Origin: a bacterium | Lineage (GTDB): Bacteria > UBP14 > UBA6098 > JAFGQG01 | Direction of reading: 5' to 3' | DNA length: 39,278 nt | Assembly: GCA_016930435.1 (NCBI GenBank) | Contig: JAFGGQ010000038.1 | Coordinates: 1 to 39,278 of the forward strand | Shown: in pieces, positions 1 through 9,357 of the stretch | Layout: each line of letters opens with the position of its first letter | How positions within the stretch are numbered: position 1 is the first letter of the stretch | Program-made: the position numbers and the translations under genes | Notes under the pieces: generated by a model | The model's database searches: none | Seen by the model: the letters and a program-made list of their open reading frames with translations, nothing else | Told to the model about the DNA's origin: nothing

Positions 1-2843
1 ATATTTATCTGGAAAGTGCAACGTTCCCTGCATAGTATCCAGTATCCGTATCCCATATTAATGAAATCAGATGCAATATAACCAGTTAGCGGGTTAAAAT
101 AGAATAGTGAATTCGGGAAGATCGAGCCCTCAGGATCGACAACAGCGTTTTCTAATATAAATCCTGAAGTATCCCAAATTGAACCTATATGATTCCAACC
201 TCTTTTAAGGTCAATGGTGTAATTGTATAATGGAGCGCCTATAAAAGATATGGTAGTATCGTTGTTGGAAAACAGAAAGAAACCGTGTGGAGATGGGTAT
301 CTATCAGGGGTTTGATAAGAATTTATATCGGGATTATAGACGTAAATATTCGAGGGGGAGAAGGAAAAGAGTTCAGAAATATCATATTCTCTGGGGCAAA
401 TAGGAAGGGAAATCAGGTTCCAACCGGCAAGAAGTACAAGATCGAATCTCTTAAGGGGCCGCCAGTTAAATTGAATTGAAATTGTATCACCTTGATTATA
501 AAAATAATGGCTGTTAGCCTTCATATCAAGATGGTCCTGCAGGATAAATAATCCTTCAGGAAAAGCCTCCGGATCCCATTGCATCATTGCCGGTTGATCT
601 CCAATGGTATAGATTTTCCAGATTATATTAGTATCATTAATATCTCGGTAGTCGTTGTTAAGCCAGATTATATGTGGAAATTCAGGATCATTGCAGATGA
701 GCCGAGCATCGGTTCTGGTATTAGGCGGTGGAGGTATTAAAGGGATATCTATACCGATATCATAAGAATCAGAGGCTAATTGATACTGACCAATGATCAG
801 CCTTGTAGGGTTTAGACCGGCTTGCTCGAATATTAGTTCTGCCTGCCAGTACAGGTTTACTTTTATATAATTGCAAAAAGGCAAATCGGTGTTTTGGTTG
901 GGGTCACAATAGTCGGGGGAGTCCTGTAGCAACTCCAAACATACCTGAAAAGAGTCGTTATGCACAAGATTAAAACCCTCGGCAATAGGTGAAAACACTA
1001 ACCATTCTCCGTCAAGGAAAAGCGAACTATCTCCCCAAACAGCGGTTTCTGTAGCGTAAGATACCATTATACTAGTGAAGTCAACTCCGGAAAGATTATC
1101 GGTCAAGCGGTATCGAAACTCGGGTTGACGGCCAAACCAGGTTGCCCCTGATGCCGGCCAGCATTCTTCAATCTGTGGTGGTGAAAGGTCCACCCGAAAA
1201 TAGCTGCACAATGGATATGGAATGGAAATCCCGGTTATAGAACTTAAATTATTAAGACAGAAGAATACCGAATCTTCATCATCAAAATTAAATGAAGGTG
1301 TAAAAATCAGCATAGAATCCTCATAGGATAGTTCGGAATCGGATATACGGTATAATTCTTCATTGACCTGGAATTCAATGGAGCTGGTATCGATTTGGCC
1401 TTGCGGGGTAAGCAGAAGGTAAACAGCCTGGTCGGGACAGGAGGTAATAGCCCCTTCGAAAGGCTGGATTATTTCGGCCCTTGGCGGTCCAGATGCAAAG
1501 CCCAGGTAAACATATACCTTTCCCATGTTCAAACCGGCTTCGTCATTATTGGGCGCGGATACTGCGATATCGGGTAAGCCATCGCCGTTAATATCACCCA
1601 ATGATTCGAGTGACCAACCGAAGCGGTCGCCTTCTCCTTCACCAGTTAAAATAATATCGGTAATGGTATCCGGAACGCTGCCTCCATAAAAGATATAAAT
1701 TAATCCGGTATGCTCTTCTGTAGCGCGGTTAATAGATGCTCCAACTGCGAGATCTCCATAACCATCGCCATTTATATCACCGGGATCGGCGACCACGTCC
1801 CCAAATGTTTCGTTAACAAGATAGCCATTTAAATAAAGAAAGGGTTCTGTAGAGGGGCTGGTGCCACCAAGGTAAATGTATGCCCGGCCGGCGACGGTAT
1901 CGATACCTGAATAATGGTAGGCACCAACAGCAAAATCGTCATATCCGTCATTGTTAAAATCCTGGATGCCTGTCACCGTACCACCGAAAAAGTCCATGGG
2001 ATTTTCTCCGTTAACGACTATGTCTTCGATATTGTCCAGTAGTTCCGGTCCCCCAAAGAATAGGATGGCTTCACCGGGCCGTACCAGTGAATCGGGTACG
2101 AATGAGGATGCCCATCCCGCCTGGACCGCACCGGCAAAAATATCAGGATAGCCATCATTATTGAAATCATAATTGCCATCTACGTGGCAGGCAAAATCGT
2201 CCAGGCTGTCCCGCCCTGTAAATATCAAATCGGGCAGTGAGTCCATATCCTCTCCGCCAAAATAAAGATATGCTCTTCCTGTACGGGGTCCCCTCTCATC
2301 ATTGTAAAGGGCTCCAACCAGAACATCACTGTAACCGTCGTCATTGATATCTCCCACCCCGGTCACCGAATAACCGTAATTATCTACCCGTTCTTCACCC
2401 ATCATCACTACGTCGGGATGCTCGTCAAGAAGGCTTCCACCATAGAAAATATAGGCACCGCCGATATCAGAGGTAACATTACCCCCTACAATAAGATCAT
2501 CGGCACCATCTCCGTTAAGATCGCCGGCATTCGATACGGCTATTCCGAATTGCTCTCTAACCATCGTACCATCGAGGATCAGGTCCGGTATCGTATCCAT
2601 AGAAGGGCCTCCAAAGAAAACATAGACACGGCCCTGGCTGGACCCAATAGAACCCGAGTACATTGGCGCCCCGGCTACAAGGTCGGGAAAGCCATCCGCG
2701 TTCAGGTCCGCCCCGCATAATGACCAACCAAAATAACCTCCCTCACCATAAAATTCCCTGAAAATTTCCAATTCATCTGCATTAACTATAATGACGCATA
2801 AAGAAAATAAAATTAGAATCACCAGGCAGAACACTTTTTTCAT
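1..2843 (-). CDS. Secreted FG-GAP repeat (integrin-alpha-like beta-propeller) protein, 3' end cut by the window edge
   Basis: Open reading frame of about 947 codons that runs off the left edge with no stop. It starts at ATG 2843, preceded by a strong ribosome site (AAGGAGGG). Residues 1-22 form a signal peptide (MKKVFCLVILILFSLCVIIV). Residues from about 25 to 450 are consecutive FG-GAP repeats: FGWSL, then D-N-G-D-G calcium loops such as DLNADGFPDL and DINGDGYGDL, then the VGA/YIFYGG strand. Seven or so repeats fit a seven-bladed propeller. An Ig-like module follows near 450-560 (PFEGAITSCPDQAVY), then further beta modules, a stretch with SDSYDIGID near 690, and two GWNLISLP-type repeats near 806 and 875. 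The last modules are homologous in order to those of the protein at 16325. A surface or secreted binding protein is inferred; the ligand is unknown. Confidence 0.85.
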   Translation of the reverse strand, partial: MKKVFCLVILILFSLCVIIVNADELEIFREFYGEGGYFGWSLCGADLNADGFPDLVAGAPMYSGSIGSSQGRVYVFFGGPSMDTIPDLILDGTMVREQFGIAVSNAGDLNGDGADDLIVGGNVTSDIGGAYIFYGGSLLDEHPDVVMMGEERVDNYGYSVTGVGDINDDGYSDVLVGALYNDERGPRTGRAYLYFGGEDMDSLPDLIFTGRDSLDDFACHVDGNYDFNNDGYPDIFAGAVQAGWASSFVPDSLVRPGEAILFFGGPELLDNIEDIVVNGENPMDFFGGTVTGIQDFNNDGYDDFAVGAYHYSGIDTVAGRAYIYLGGTSPSTEPFLYLNGYLVNETFGDVVADPGDINGDGYGDLAVGASINRATEEHTGLIYIFYGGSVPDTITDIILTGEGEGDRFGWSLESLGDINGDGLPDIAVSAPNNDEAGLNMGKVYVYLGFASGPPRAEIIQPFEGAITSCPDQAVYLLLTPQGQIDTSSIEFQVNEELYRISDSELSYEDSMLIFTPSFNFDDEDSVFFCLNNLSSITGISIPYPLCSYFRVDLSPPQIEECWPASGATWFGRQPEFRYRLTDNLSGVDFTSIMVSYATETAVWGDSSLFLDGEWLVFSPIAEGFNLVHNDSFQVCLELLQDSPDYCDPNQNTDLPFCNYIKVNLYWQAELIFEQAGLNPTRLIIGQYQLASDSYDIGIDIPLIPPPPNTRTDARLICNDPEFPHIIWLNNDYRDINDTNIIWKIYTIGDQPAMMQWDPEAFPEGLFILQDHLDMKANSHYFYNQGDTISIQFNWRPLKRFDLVLLAGWNLISLPICPREYDISELFSFSPSNIYVYNPDINSYQTPDRYPSPHGFFLFSNNDTTISFIGAPLYNYTIDLKRGWNHIGSIWDTSGFILENAVVDPEGSIFPNSLFYFNPLTGYIASDFINMGYGYWILCRERCTFQIN

Positions 2844-2881
2844 GGTAAACCCTCCTTGAAGAATATTTTCGCTATATTATT

Positions 2882-2910
2882 AAAATAGCATAGTGGACTG
2901 CACAGGTCAA
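2882..2910 (-). promoter_or_regulatory. Putative sigma70-type promoter of the FG-GAP gene
   Basis: On the minus strand TTGACC (2910-2905) is followed after 17 nt by TATTTT (2887-2882), about 40 nt upstream of the ATG at 2843. Assigned by eye only. Confidence 0.45.
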
Positions 2911-2948
2911 ATATTTTAATAATATATTTAAGTAAACAAAAAAAATGC

Positions 2949-2975
2949 TTGAATAAAATAAAGCCTTTATATAAT
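2949..2975 (+). promoter_or_regulatory. Putative promoter of the TPR lipoprotein-priA operon
   Basis: TTGAAT (2949-2954) and a perfect TATAAT (2970-2975), 15 nt apart, which is slightly short. Transcription would start near 2982, so the ATG at 2981 would lie at or before the transcript start. That supports the GTG at 3020 as the real start codon. Confidence 0.45.
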
Positions 2976-3019
2976 ATAGTATGAATAAAAAAATAGAATT
3001 CTCTCATCAAGGAGGAGAA

Positions 3020-4201
3020 GTGAAGAGGTATTGGTTTTTGTTAATAAGCATTCTGGCGGTTTTAGTGATATCCTGCGGCAGTCCTTATGTAGAGGGTGCC
3101 AAGGTTTATATTCAGCAGAAGGAATGGGCCCGTGCCAAGGAGCAGTTGAATCAGGAGCTCAGTATAAACCCGGTAAACGGTGATGCCTATTATCTTTTGG
3201 GCCAGGTTTATGCTGAGATGGACAGTCTGCAGGAGATGGCTGTAGCTTTTGAAAAGGCCCTTGAATACAAGCCGGAGTTGGCGCCGGAGATTAAACGCTG
3301 GCGGGAATCAAAATGGGCACAGGCTTTTAACCGTGGGATCAATGCCGGCAAGAAGGGGGATATTGAAGAAGCATTGAAATGGACCGAAACAGCGATATTT
3401 ATTGATTCAACCAATGCGGATGGCTACAAAAACCTGGGCTATTTTTACAGTCAAAGCGACCAGGACCAGAAGGCGAAAGAGGCCTATGGGAAAGCCTATA
3501 AAAGGGACGATACAGATGTTGAAACAGGGCTGGTTTATGTTTCCTATATGATGGGTGACGACGAATACGAAAAAGCCCTGGATGTTCTTACTTATCTGCG
3601 GTCAAAGGATTCGATGAATACCGATATACTGATTCAGATAGGGATAATACACAGTAATAATAAGGATTGGGAAAAAGCCCTTTCGGCATTCGAAAAGGCT
3701 GCTGAATTAAGCCCTGACGATCTGGAGCTTCTCTTTGAGATAGGCCGGATTTACATTATTAGCGAGATGCCGGATAAGGCAATTGAAAACTTCAAGATGG
3801 TGGTTGAAAAATCTACCGTGCAAGATGAGCTCTATAAAAATGCCTTGCTTGGCTGGGGTGGTGCTTTAAAGGAAATGGAAAAATACGAGGAAGCTATTGA
3901 AAAGTTTAAAGCGGTCATTGAAGTGGACGGTGATTACCGGAATGCCTGGGAACACCTGGGTCTGAGTTACGGCAAAATGGGCAAGACAAGGGAGGGCACC
4001 GTGGCCTTTTTCCACAGCAAGGGACTGGGTTTTATGGAAAACGGGGAATGGGAAGAGGCCCGTAAGGCATTCGAGGACGTTCTTGAAGTGAATCCAACCC
4101 ATCTTCCCACCTGGGAAAAGATCAAGACCGTTTATGACCAGTTAGGCGATAAGACAAACCTGGAAAATGCGGAAAAGAAGATACAGGAATTAATGGAATA
4201 A
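3020..4201 (+). CDS. TPR-repeat lipoprotein
   Basis: A 393-residue tetratricopeptide repeat protein, predicted to be lipid-anchored. The frame is open from ATG 2981, but GTG 3020 is preferred: AAGGAGGAG lies just upstream at the right distance, and translation then begins with a clean lipoprotein signal (MKRYWFLLISILAVLVIS-C, lipobox VISC with Cys19). The rest is TPR units with the usual A-x(2)-G-x(2)-Y and P-x-x-A spacing, for example DAYYLLGQVYAEMD, WEKALSAFEKAAELSPDD and YEEAIEKFKAVIEVDGDY, which suggests a protein-protein scaffold in the periplasm or at the outer membrane. The stop is separated from priA by a single base, so the two are probably co-transcribed and translationally coupled. 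The partner proteins cannot be told from sequence. Confidence 0.85.
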   Translation: MKRYWFLLISILAVLVISCGSPYVEGAKVYIQQKEWARAKEQLNQELSINPVNGDAYYLLGQVYAEMDSLQEMAVAFEKALEYKPELAPEIKRWRESKWAQAFNRGINAGKKGDIEEALKWTETAIFIDSTNADGYKNLGYFYSQSDQDQKAKEAYGKAYKRDDTDVETGLVYVSYMMGDDEYEKALDVLTYLRSKDSMNTDILIQIGIIHSNNKDWEKALSAFEKAAELSPDDLELLFEIGRIYIISEMPDKAIENFKMVVEKSTVQDELYKNALLGWGGALKEMEKYEEAIEKFKAVIEVDGDYRNAWEHLGLSYGKMGKTREGTVAFFHSKGLGFMENGEWEEARKAFEDVLEVNPTHLPTWEKIKTVYDQLGDKTNLENAEKKIQELME

Positions 4202-4202
4202 A

Positions 4203-6626
4203 ATGGCTGAATATGCTCACGTAGCAATACCGATACCCTACAGTAAGCCATTTACTTATAGAATACCGGAAAAGTTCGAATCAGTTGTAAAAGTGGGAAG
4301 CAGGGTAGTAGTTCCCCTGCTCCGGGGTGGTAGAATAGGGTTCGTTGTTAAACTCCTGGATATCCCCGATTATGATTCCCCCAAGCCGATTTGGGACGTT
4401 GTGGACAATACGCCCCTGTTTGATGAATCGATACTTTCGCTTTACCAGGAAGTGGCAGAAGAATACTTTTGCTCTTTGGGAGAGGTTATTAAAGCGGCAA
4501 TTCCTTCGGGCACCCAGGTTGGCCTGCGGAAAAAGATCACCCTTTTGAAATTACCAGACCAGAAATTCGACAAAATAACCGACCGTATCCTGCAGGTACT
4601 GAAGGACGAAAGCTGTTTATACTTGACAAGTCTCCAGAAAAAAGTCAATAAAAGCTATATAAACTATTACCTGAATCTGCTTGAAGAAGAAGGGATAATC
4701 AGAACGGAGGTTGAGTTCGAAAAAAAGATAAAACCCAAAACCAAGAGGTATCTTCGTCTGAAGGAAAATACCGATAATTTCCTGTCCCGCTTGAAAGAAG
4801 AGGGAGAAAGATTAAAATCTGTTAAACAGAAGGAGATCATTTCCTACTTTTTAAAGGAACCAGATAGAGAGGTTGGTTATACCCTTCTGGGAAAGCTATT
4901 CGGTTATTCTGTTGTTAGGGCTCTGATAGATAAGGGTTATCTTGGGGATTACGAGGAGGGTATTTACCGCGATGTGGAGAAGGGTTGGTTAGAGGAGGAG
5001 CTTAAGAGTGTAGTATTAACAAAGGCACAGCAGGGCGCGTTGAAGATGTTAAACGATTCTCTAAAGGGCAATGAAGGCGATGTTATTTTACTGCATGGGG
5101 TATCCGCCAGCGGGAAAACCAGGATATATATGCAGGCTGCGGAAGATGCTTTAAGGCTCGGAAAGGGGGTTTTGATATTGGTTCCGGAGATCTCCCTGAC
5201 CCCGCAGGTATGGGGCCGTTTCAAGTCCAAATTTGGGGACCAGGTCGCGGTTCTGCACAGCCAGTTATCAATGGGACAGCGCTACGACAACTGGAGGCAG
5301 CTTAGGAAGGGAGAACGCAGTATCGCCCTGGGTGTACGTTCAGCGGTATTTGCTCCGGTAAAAAATCTTGGGTTAATCGTTGTTGATGAGGAACAGGACA
5401 GTTCCTACAAACAGGATGAACCATCTCCCAGTTACCATGCCCGTGATGTGGCAATTATGAGGGCAAAATTGGAAAAGGCTACGGTAGTCCTGGGTAGTGC
5501 AACACCCAGTATGGAATCTTATTACAAAGCCCGGCAGGGAGAGTACAAGCTTTTTGAAATGCCACTCAGGGTTACAGGCGGTACACTCCCCCAGATAAAG
5601 CTGATCGACCTCCGGGAAGAACGGAAGAAAAAGAATTTCACATCTTTTTCATACTATTTAAGGGATAAATTTTCAGAACAGTCGGAACGGGGACAACAAA
5701 CCATTCTGCTTTTGAACCGACGGGGGTATGCCAGTTATTTACAGTGTCCGGAATGCGGTTATATCGCCCAGTGCCCTGATTGTGATATTCAAATGACCTA
5801 TCATATAAATGATTTAAAATTGAGGTGTCATTACTGCGGTCATGAGGAGCCGGCCCCGGATGTATGCCCACGGTGCCAATCTACCAAAATCCGCTATAAA
5901 GGACGGGGAACACAGCGTATCGAACAGGATTTGCTGGACTACTTTGGGGACGAGCGGATTATCAGAATGGACCAGGATGTTACCGCCGGTGGCAGGTCGG
6001 CAGCGGAATTACTGGATGATTTCTCGGGATCACCGGGTACGGTTCTGGTGGGAACACAGATGATAGCCAAGGGACTGGATTTCCCCGGGGTTACACTGGT
6101 GGGGGTGATCAACGCCGATATTGGACTTTCACTGCCCGATTTCCGTTCGGCGGAACGCATTTTTCAGCTTCTCATGCAGGTTTCAGGCCGCGCTGGCAGG
6201 GGAAAGGAGCCCGGCGAGGTAGTGATCCAAACATATAATCCCAATTCCTATGCACTTGAACTGGCCCTCCGGCATGATTATAAGGCATTTTTCGAAAAGG
6301 AATTAATGCTCCGCAAGGAAAAGAGTTACCCCCCATTCACCAGAATGTTGCTGATAACCGCAGTTGGCGACAAAAAGGACAGCGTGGTGACCAGGATAAC
6401 AGCCCTTGCCAGGGACCTTAAAGAAGTTACTAACGATATGTCCGGAATTGAGATCATGGGACCTGCTCCGGCACCATTTGAGCGGATAAAGGGGAAATTC
6501 CGCTGGCAATTGATAATTAAAGGCAACTGTCTAAAGGGGATATACCCAATACTAAAGGTACTGGTAAGGGGAGTAAAAAAGGGGGTCAGACTGAACGTGA
6601 ATGTGGACCCTTATAATATCCTTTAG
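4203..6626 (+). CDS. priA: Primosomal protein N' (replication restart helicase PriA)
   Basis: Length 807 aa, normal for PriA, a 3'-to-5' superfamily 2 helicase that recognises stalled forks and reloads the replisome. An N-terminal 3'-BD-like region (residues 1-105, YAHVAIPIPYSKPFTYRIP) is followed by a winged-helix region. The Walker A is GVSASGKT (299-306), motif II is DEEQ (395-398), motif III is GSATPS (431-436), and eight Cys in four CxxC pairs (515/518, 524/527, 542/545, 555/558) form the two zinc sites. GTQMIAKGLDFPGVTLVG and QVSGRAGR are motifs V and VI. Motif II is normally DEEH in PriA, so the Gln is unusual. The start ATG lies one base after the TPR gene stop. Identification is secure; the effect of the Gln is not known. 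Confidence 0.95.
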   Translation: MAEYAHVAIPIPYSKPFTYRIPEKFESVVKVGSRVVVPLLRGGRIGFVVKLLDIPDYDSPKPIWDVVDNTPLFDESILSLYQEVAEEYFCSLGEVIKAAIPSGTQVGLRKKITLLKLPDQKFDKITDRILQVLKDESCLYLTSLQKKVNKSYINYYLNLLEEEGIIRTEVEFEKKIKPKTKRYLRLKENTDNFLSRLKEEGERLKSVKQKEIISYFLKEPDREVGYTLLGKLFGYSVVRALIDKGYLGDYEEGIYRDVEKGWLEEELKSVVLTKAQQGALKMLNDSLKGNEGDVILLHGVSASGKTRIYMQAAEDALRLGKGVLILVPEISLTPQVWGRFKSKFGDQVAVLHSQLSMGQRYDNWRQLRKGERSIALGVRSAVFAPVKNLGLIVVDEEQDSSYKQDEPSPSYHARDVAIMRAKLEKATVVLGSATPSMESYYKARQGEYKLFEMPLRVTGGTLPQIKLIDLREERKKKNFTSFSYYLRDKFSEQSERGQQTILLLNRRGYASYLQCPECGYIAQCPDCDIQMTYHINDLKLRCHYCGHEEPAPDVCPRCQSTKIRYKGRGTQRIEQDLLDYFGDERIIRMDQDVTAGGRSAAELLDDFSGSPGTVLVGTQMIAKGLDFPGVTLVGVINADIGLSLPDFRSAERIFQLLMQVSGRAGRGKEPGEVVIQTYNPNSYALELALRHDYKAFFEKELMLRKEKSYPPFTRMLLITAVGDKKDSVVTRITALARDLKEVTNDMSGIEIMGPAPAPFERIKGKFRWQLIIKGNCLKGIYPILKVLVRGVKKGVRLNVNVDPYNIL

Positions 6627-6740
6627 GCGTCCTTATGGATATAACCCAATGTTTCCTGGAATAATCAATATTTTATTGTTTCCTTTTTAGAATAGGTGTA
6701 TCTTAAAAAAAAACAAGGCTACGAATAGAGAGGGAGTAAG

Positions 6741-9305
6741 GTGAAAGTATTAATATTTATATGTACATTTTTAGTTATTTTTATTGGCTTTTCAATGGCC
6801 TTACCGGTTGTTACTGAGGTCTATTCGGATTCGCTTGGTGGTACGGTAGGGATAAAGGTCTATGACCCAATAGGAGGTGGGCGGCATTTTGCACTATCCC
6901 CCGTAATAATAAATCTGCCAGGAGGCTGGGATGCCGGTGGATTCAGCGCACCAAACTTGAAACTTGTGGAGAATGGGATGGTTTACATTACCTTTCTTAT
7001 GCCCGGAATAACATTTGAAGGCGTTAGTACTGAAGGGGTATATGATCTCCGGGGGAAAAATTGTCTCTTTGCGCTTAAGGAGGTTATTCGATTTGCAGCC
7101 GGCAAGATAGCTGATACCGAAGGCGACTATATTACCGACCTCTTCCCGGGTGTGGTGGTTGATACTTCCAATGTGGGCATGACAATGGTTTCCAATGGGG
7201 GTAACATGGGGGTGGTCGCATTATCGATGTTCGGTCCAGAGACAGGAGGCCTGGTCGATTATATGGTAGGGAAAGAAAATCCAACCTCACCGCAGACATG
7301 CCTGCCCGATCTGGGTTTTCACGAAAGCTTTTTAGAGATAGATGGTGATGGAAACGGTTTCCCTAATGATGATTACAAGAACCCATGGTATATTGCTTAT
7401 GGTGATACACAATCAGAGATAGACCTCTCCCGTATCGCTTACGATCCGACTGCGGAAACCGATGAGTTTGGAACCAATGTGCCATGGGCGGTATTTCTGG
7501 ACGGGAACGGTAATGGATTATATGATGAAACCAGCGTTGGTGAACTCACCACTCCTGACCTTAACGGCAACGGGATCATCGATACCACAGAGGATTTTAT
7601 ATTCACCTGTCTGCAAGGCAGCAATGGTCTTTACTACTACTCTGTGCCGGTAACCAATGCACTATATTTGGAACTGGGTTCAGGAGCATGGCCGGATAGT
7701 ATCGCCACGCCCGATTCCGCGGAAGCCTTCTGGTTCCTGCGTTCCGCAGTATATCATTACGACAGTATGGCATTTTATTCTCCCAGCCTTGCTATTATGC
7801 AGGTCTTCTCAGAGGATGATCATGTTCAGGTCAGTCCGGATAAGGTGCATATTCATAATGCTTATAATGGATTCCGGCGCAATAATTTGTGGGCGAGACT
7901 TAATCCGGACAGGGCTTATATACAGGAATATTTCCCATCTATCATTGAATACCCCGATAATCCGGCGAACATTGCGCCTCTGAACTGGTTAAATATTAAT
8001 GCATGGGCAGAGCCGGAAACCACCAATGGCCAGGCGGGGACGGTAGCCGGAATACTGGAGATGGCCGACCGCACCTTTTTCAATGTCTGGGAGGACCGGA
8101 ATCTGGAACGGGTGCTCCTTATACGGCCTCCGGGCTTGCCCCCAATATATGTCAGTCTGGTGAGTCATAACGAGGAGCCACCCGGCGACCCGGATTATGC
8201 CGCTTCTCCGATTGCATTCCTGGATAACCGCTCTGAACTTCTGAACTTCGCAGATATGCTCCATGAATATAACCTGAGACTGAACTGGCAAACCGACTGG
8301 AATTTTGCAAGGGCGGTTGCGCTTTTCGATACCGGAGAGGGAACATGTGGCCTTAATATCGTTCAATATATGAAAGACTCCCTTCAATTCGAGATAGACC
8401 CACATGCCCACGAGTCCCGCTTTAACTACGCCGATGTAGCCCATTTTATCGAAGGGCTGGGAGTAATGCCTTCCCGTATAGCAGGCGGTTTTATCGCCTG
8501 GCCCTATGAAAACTCGGTCTATGATAACTTTCTATTCCCTATTATAGCAGATTCATTCCCTGGTTATAGCTGGACCTCCCTGGCACTCTGGGGAGCGGCT
8601 ACTTCACTACATATCGATGAAGATACACTGTGGGTCTCCGGAATCTGGAAACCAGCGGAGCGATACGATTTCTTCACACACAATGATGCAGCGCCATTAC
8701 CTCATATAGGGGGCTATCGAAGCACATGGACAGGAGTGAGAGATTTGCTTAACAAATCGATAAGCGGTTTACTGGAGTCGGGAAAGATCTATACGGCTAC
8801 CGTTTTCATCGCCCAGCAAGCCTTAAGTACTGAATATACTAATACCTTCAAAGAAACCCTTAATGATCTGCAGGAATTCTCCCAAACCGGATGGCTGCAA
8901 TTCAGAACGCTGGGAGAGATGTTAGACATTTGGCGGGATGAATACGACTCTATTCCCAATCTTTACTGGTTTAGCTCAGCAACCGGAGCGCCCGGACCCC
9001 TACCGTTAATGCCTGACAAAATAAATATTACATGCTATCCGAATCCATTCAATTATTCAACGGTTATCAAGCTTGAATATGGGGATTTATTTAAACCCGG
9101 AATCCTGCATGGAAGCAAAGTACTCATCAAAATATACAATCTGAATGGAAAGGTTGTTTATGAGTACTTAGATGCATACCGGTCATCAACTTTACAATAC
9201 AGTTTTATCTGGTCTCCTGATCCAGCGCTGCCCTCCGGGGTCTATCTGATAAGAGCCTCAATTAAGGATATCCAAATAAATAATAAGTTGGTGTTTTTAA
9301 AATAA
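6741..9305 (+). CDS. Secreted multidomain protein: alpha/beta-hydrolase-like + deacetylase-like domain + type IX sorting tail
   Basis: 854 aa starting at GTG 6741, with GAGAGGGAG upstream and a signal peptide (residues 1-20). Residues about 30-390 look like an alpha/beta hydrolase: an oxyanion-type NLPGGWDAGG (59-68), an elbow-like VSNGGNMG (150-157, Ser151 a candidate nucleophile), and DDHVQVSPDKVHIHN (359-373), which could carry the acid and His. Between them lie Asp/Asn/Gly-rich calcium-loop-like stretches (DGDGNGFPNDD 201-211, DGNGNGLYDE 254-263, DLNGNGIID 273-281). Residues about 450-740 resemble a polysaccharide-deacetylase (NodB-like) fold, with SLVSHNEEP (472-480) and DPHAHES (553-559). 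Residues 765-854 are a sorting tail beginning CYPNPFN and ending SGVYLIRASIKDIQINNKL. The fold calls are by motif only; substrate and true activity are unknown. Confidence 0.65.
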   Translation: MKVLIFICTFLVIFIGFSMALPVVTEVYSDSLGGTVGIKVYDPIGGGRHFALSPVIINLPGGWDAGGFSAPNLKLVENGMVYITFLMPGITFEGVSTEGVYDLRGKNCLFALKEVIRFAAGKIADTEGDYITDLFPGVVVDTSNVGMTMVSNGGNMGVVALSMFGPETGGLVDYMVGKENPTSPQTCLPDLGFHESFLEIDGDGNGFPNDDYKNPWYIAYGDTQSEIDLSRIAYDPTAETDEFGTNVPWAVFLDGNGNGLYDETSVGELTTPDLNGNGIIDTTEDFIFTCLQGSNGLYYYSVPVTNALYLELGSGAWPDSIATPDSAEAFWFLRSAVYHYDSMAFYSPSLAIMQVFSEDDHVQVSPDKVHIHNAYNGFRRNNLWARLNPDRAYIQEYFPSIIEYPDNPANIAPLNWLNINAWAEPETTNGQAGTVAGILEMADRTFFNVWEDRNLERVLLIRPPGLPPIYVSLVSHNEEPPGDPDYAASPIAFLDNRSELLNFADMLHEYNLRLNWQTDWNFARAVALFDTGEGTCGLNIVQYMKDSLQFEIDPHAHESRFNYADVAHFIEGLGVMPSRIAGGFIAWPYENSVYDNFLFPIIADSFPGYSWTSLALWGAATSLHIDEDTLWVSGIWKPAERYDFFTHNDAAPLPHIGGYRSTWTGVRDLLNKSISGLLESGKIYTATVFIAQQALSTEYTNTFKETLNDLQEFSQTGWLQFRTLGEMLDIWRDEYDSIPNLYWFSSATGAPGPLPLMPDKINITCYPNPFNYSTVIKLEYGDLFKPGILHGSKVLIKIYNLNGKVVYEYLDAYRSSTLQYSFIWSPDPALPSGVYLIRASIKDIQINNKLVFLK

Positions 9306-9337
9306 AAAAAGCCACCGGTTTTTGGCCGGTGGCTTTT
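9305..9337. terminator. Bidirectional rho-independent terminator
   Basis: GC-rich 8-bp stem GCCACCGG (9311-9318) / CCGGTGGC (9326-9333) with a 7-nt loop, flanked by A-tract 9305-9310 and T-tract 9334-9337. It works in both directions and sits between two convergent genes, ending the gene at 6741 and the minus-strand gene at 9358. Confidence 0.9.
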
Positions 9338-9357
9338 AATTTTCCTCAGGTATTAAC

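Noticed and set aside
2981-3019. ATG 2981 as start of the TPR lipoprotein
   Set aside because: It lies at the predicted transcript start and would put 13 polar residues before the lipoprotein signal; GTG 3020 has a strong ribosome site.
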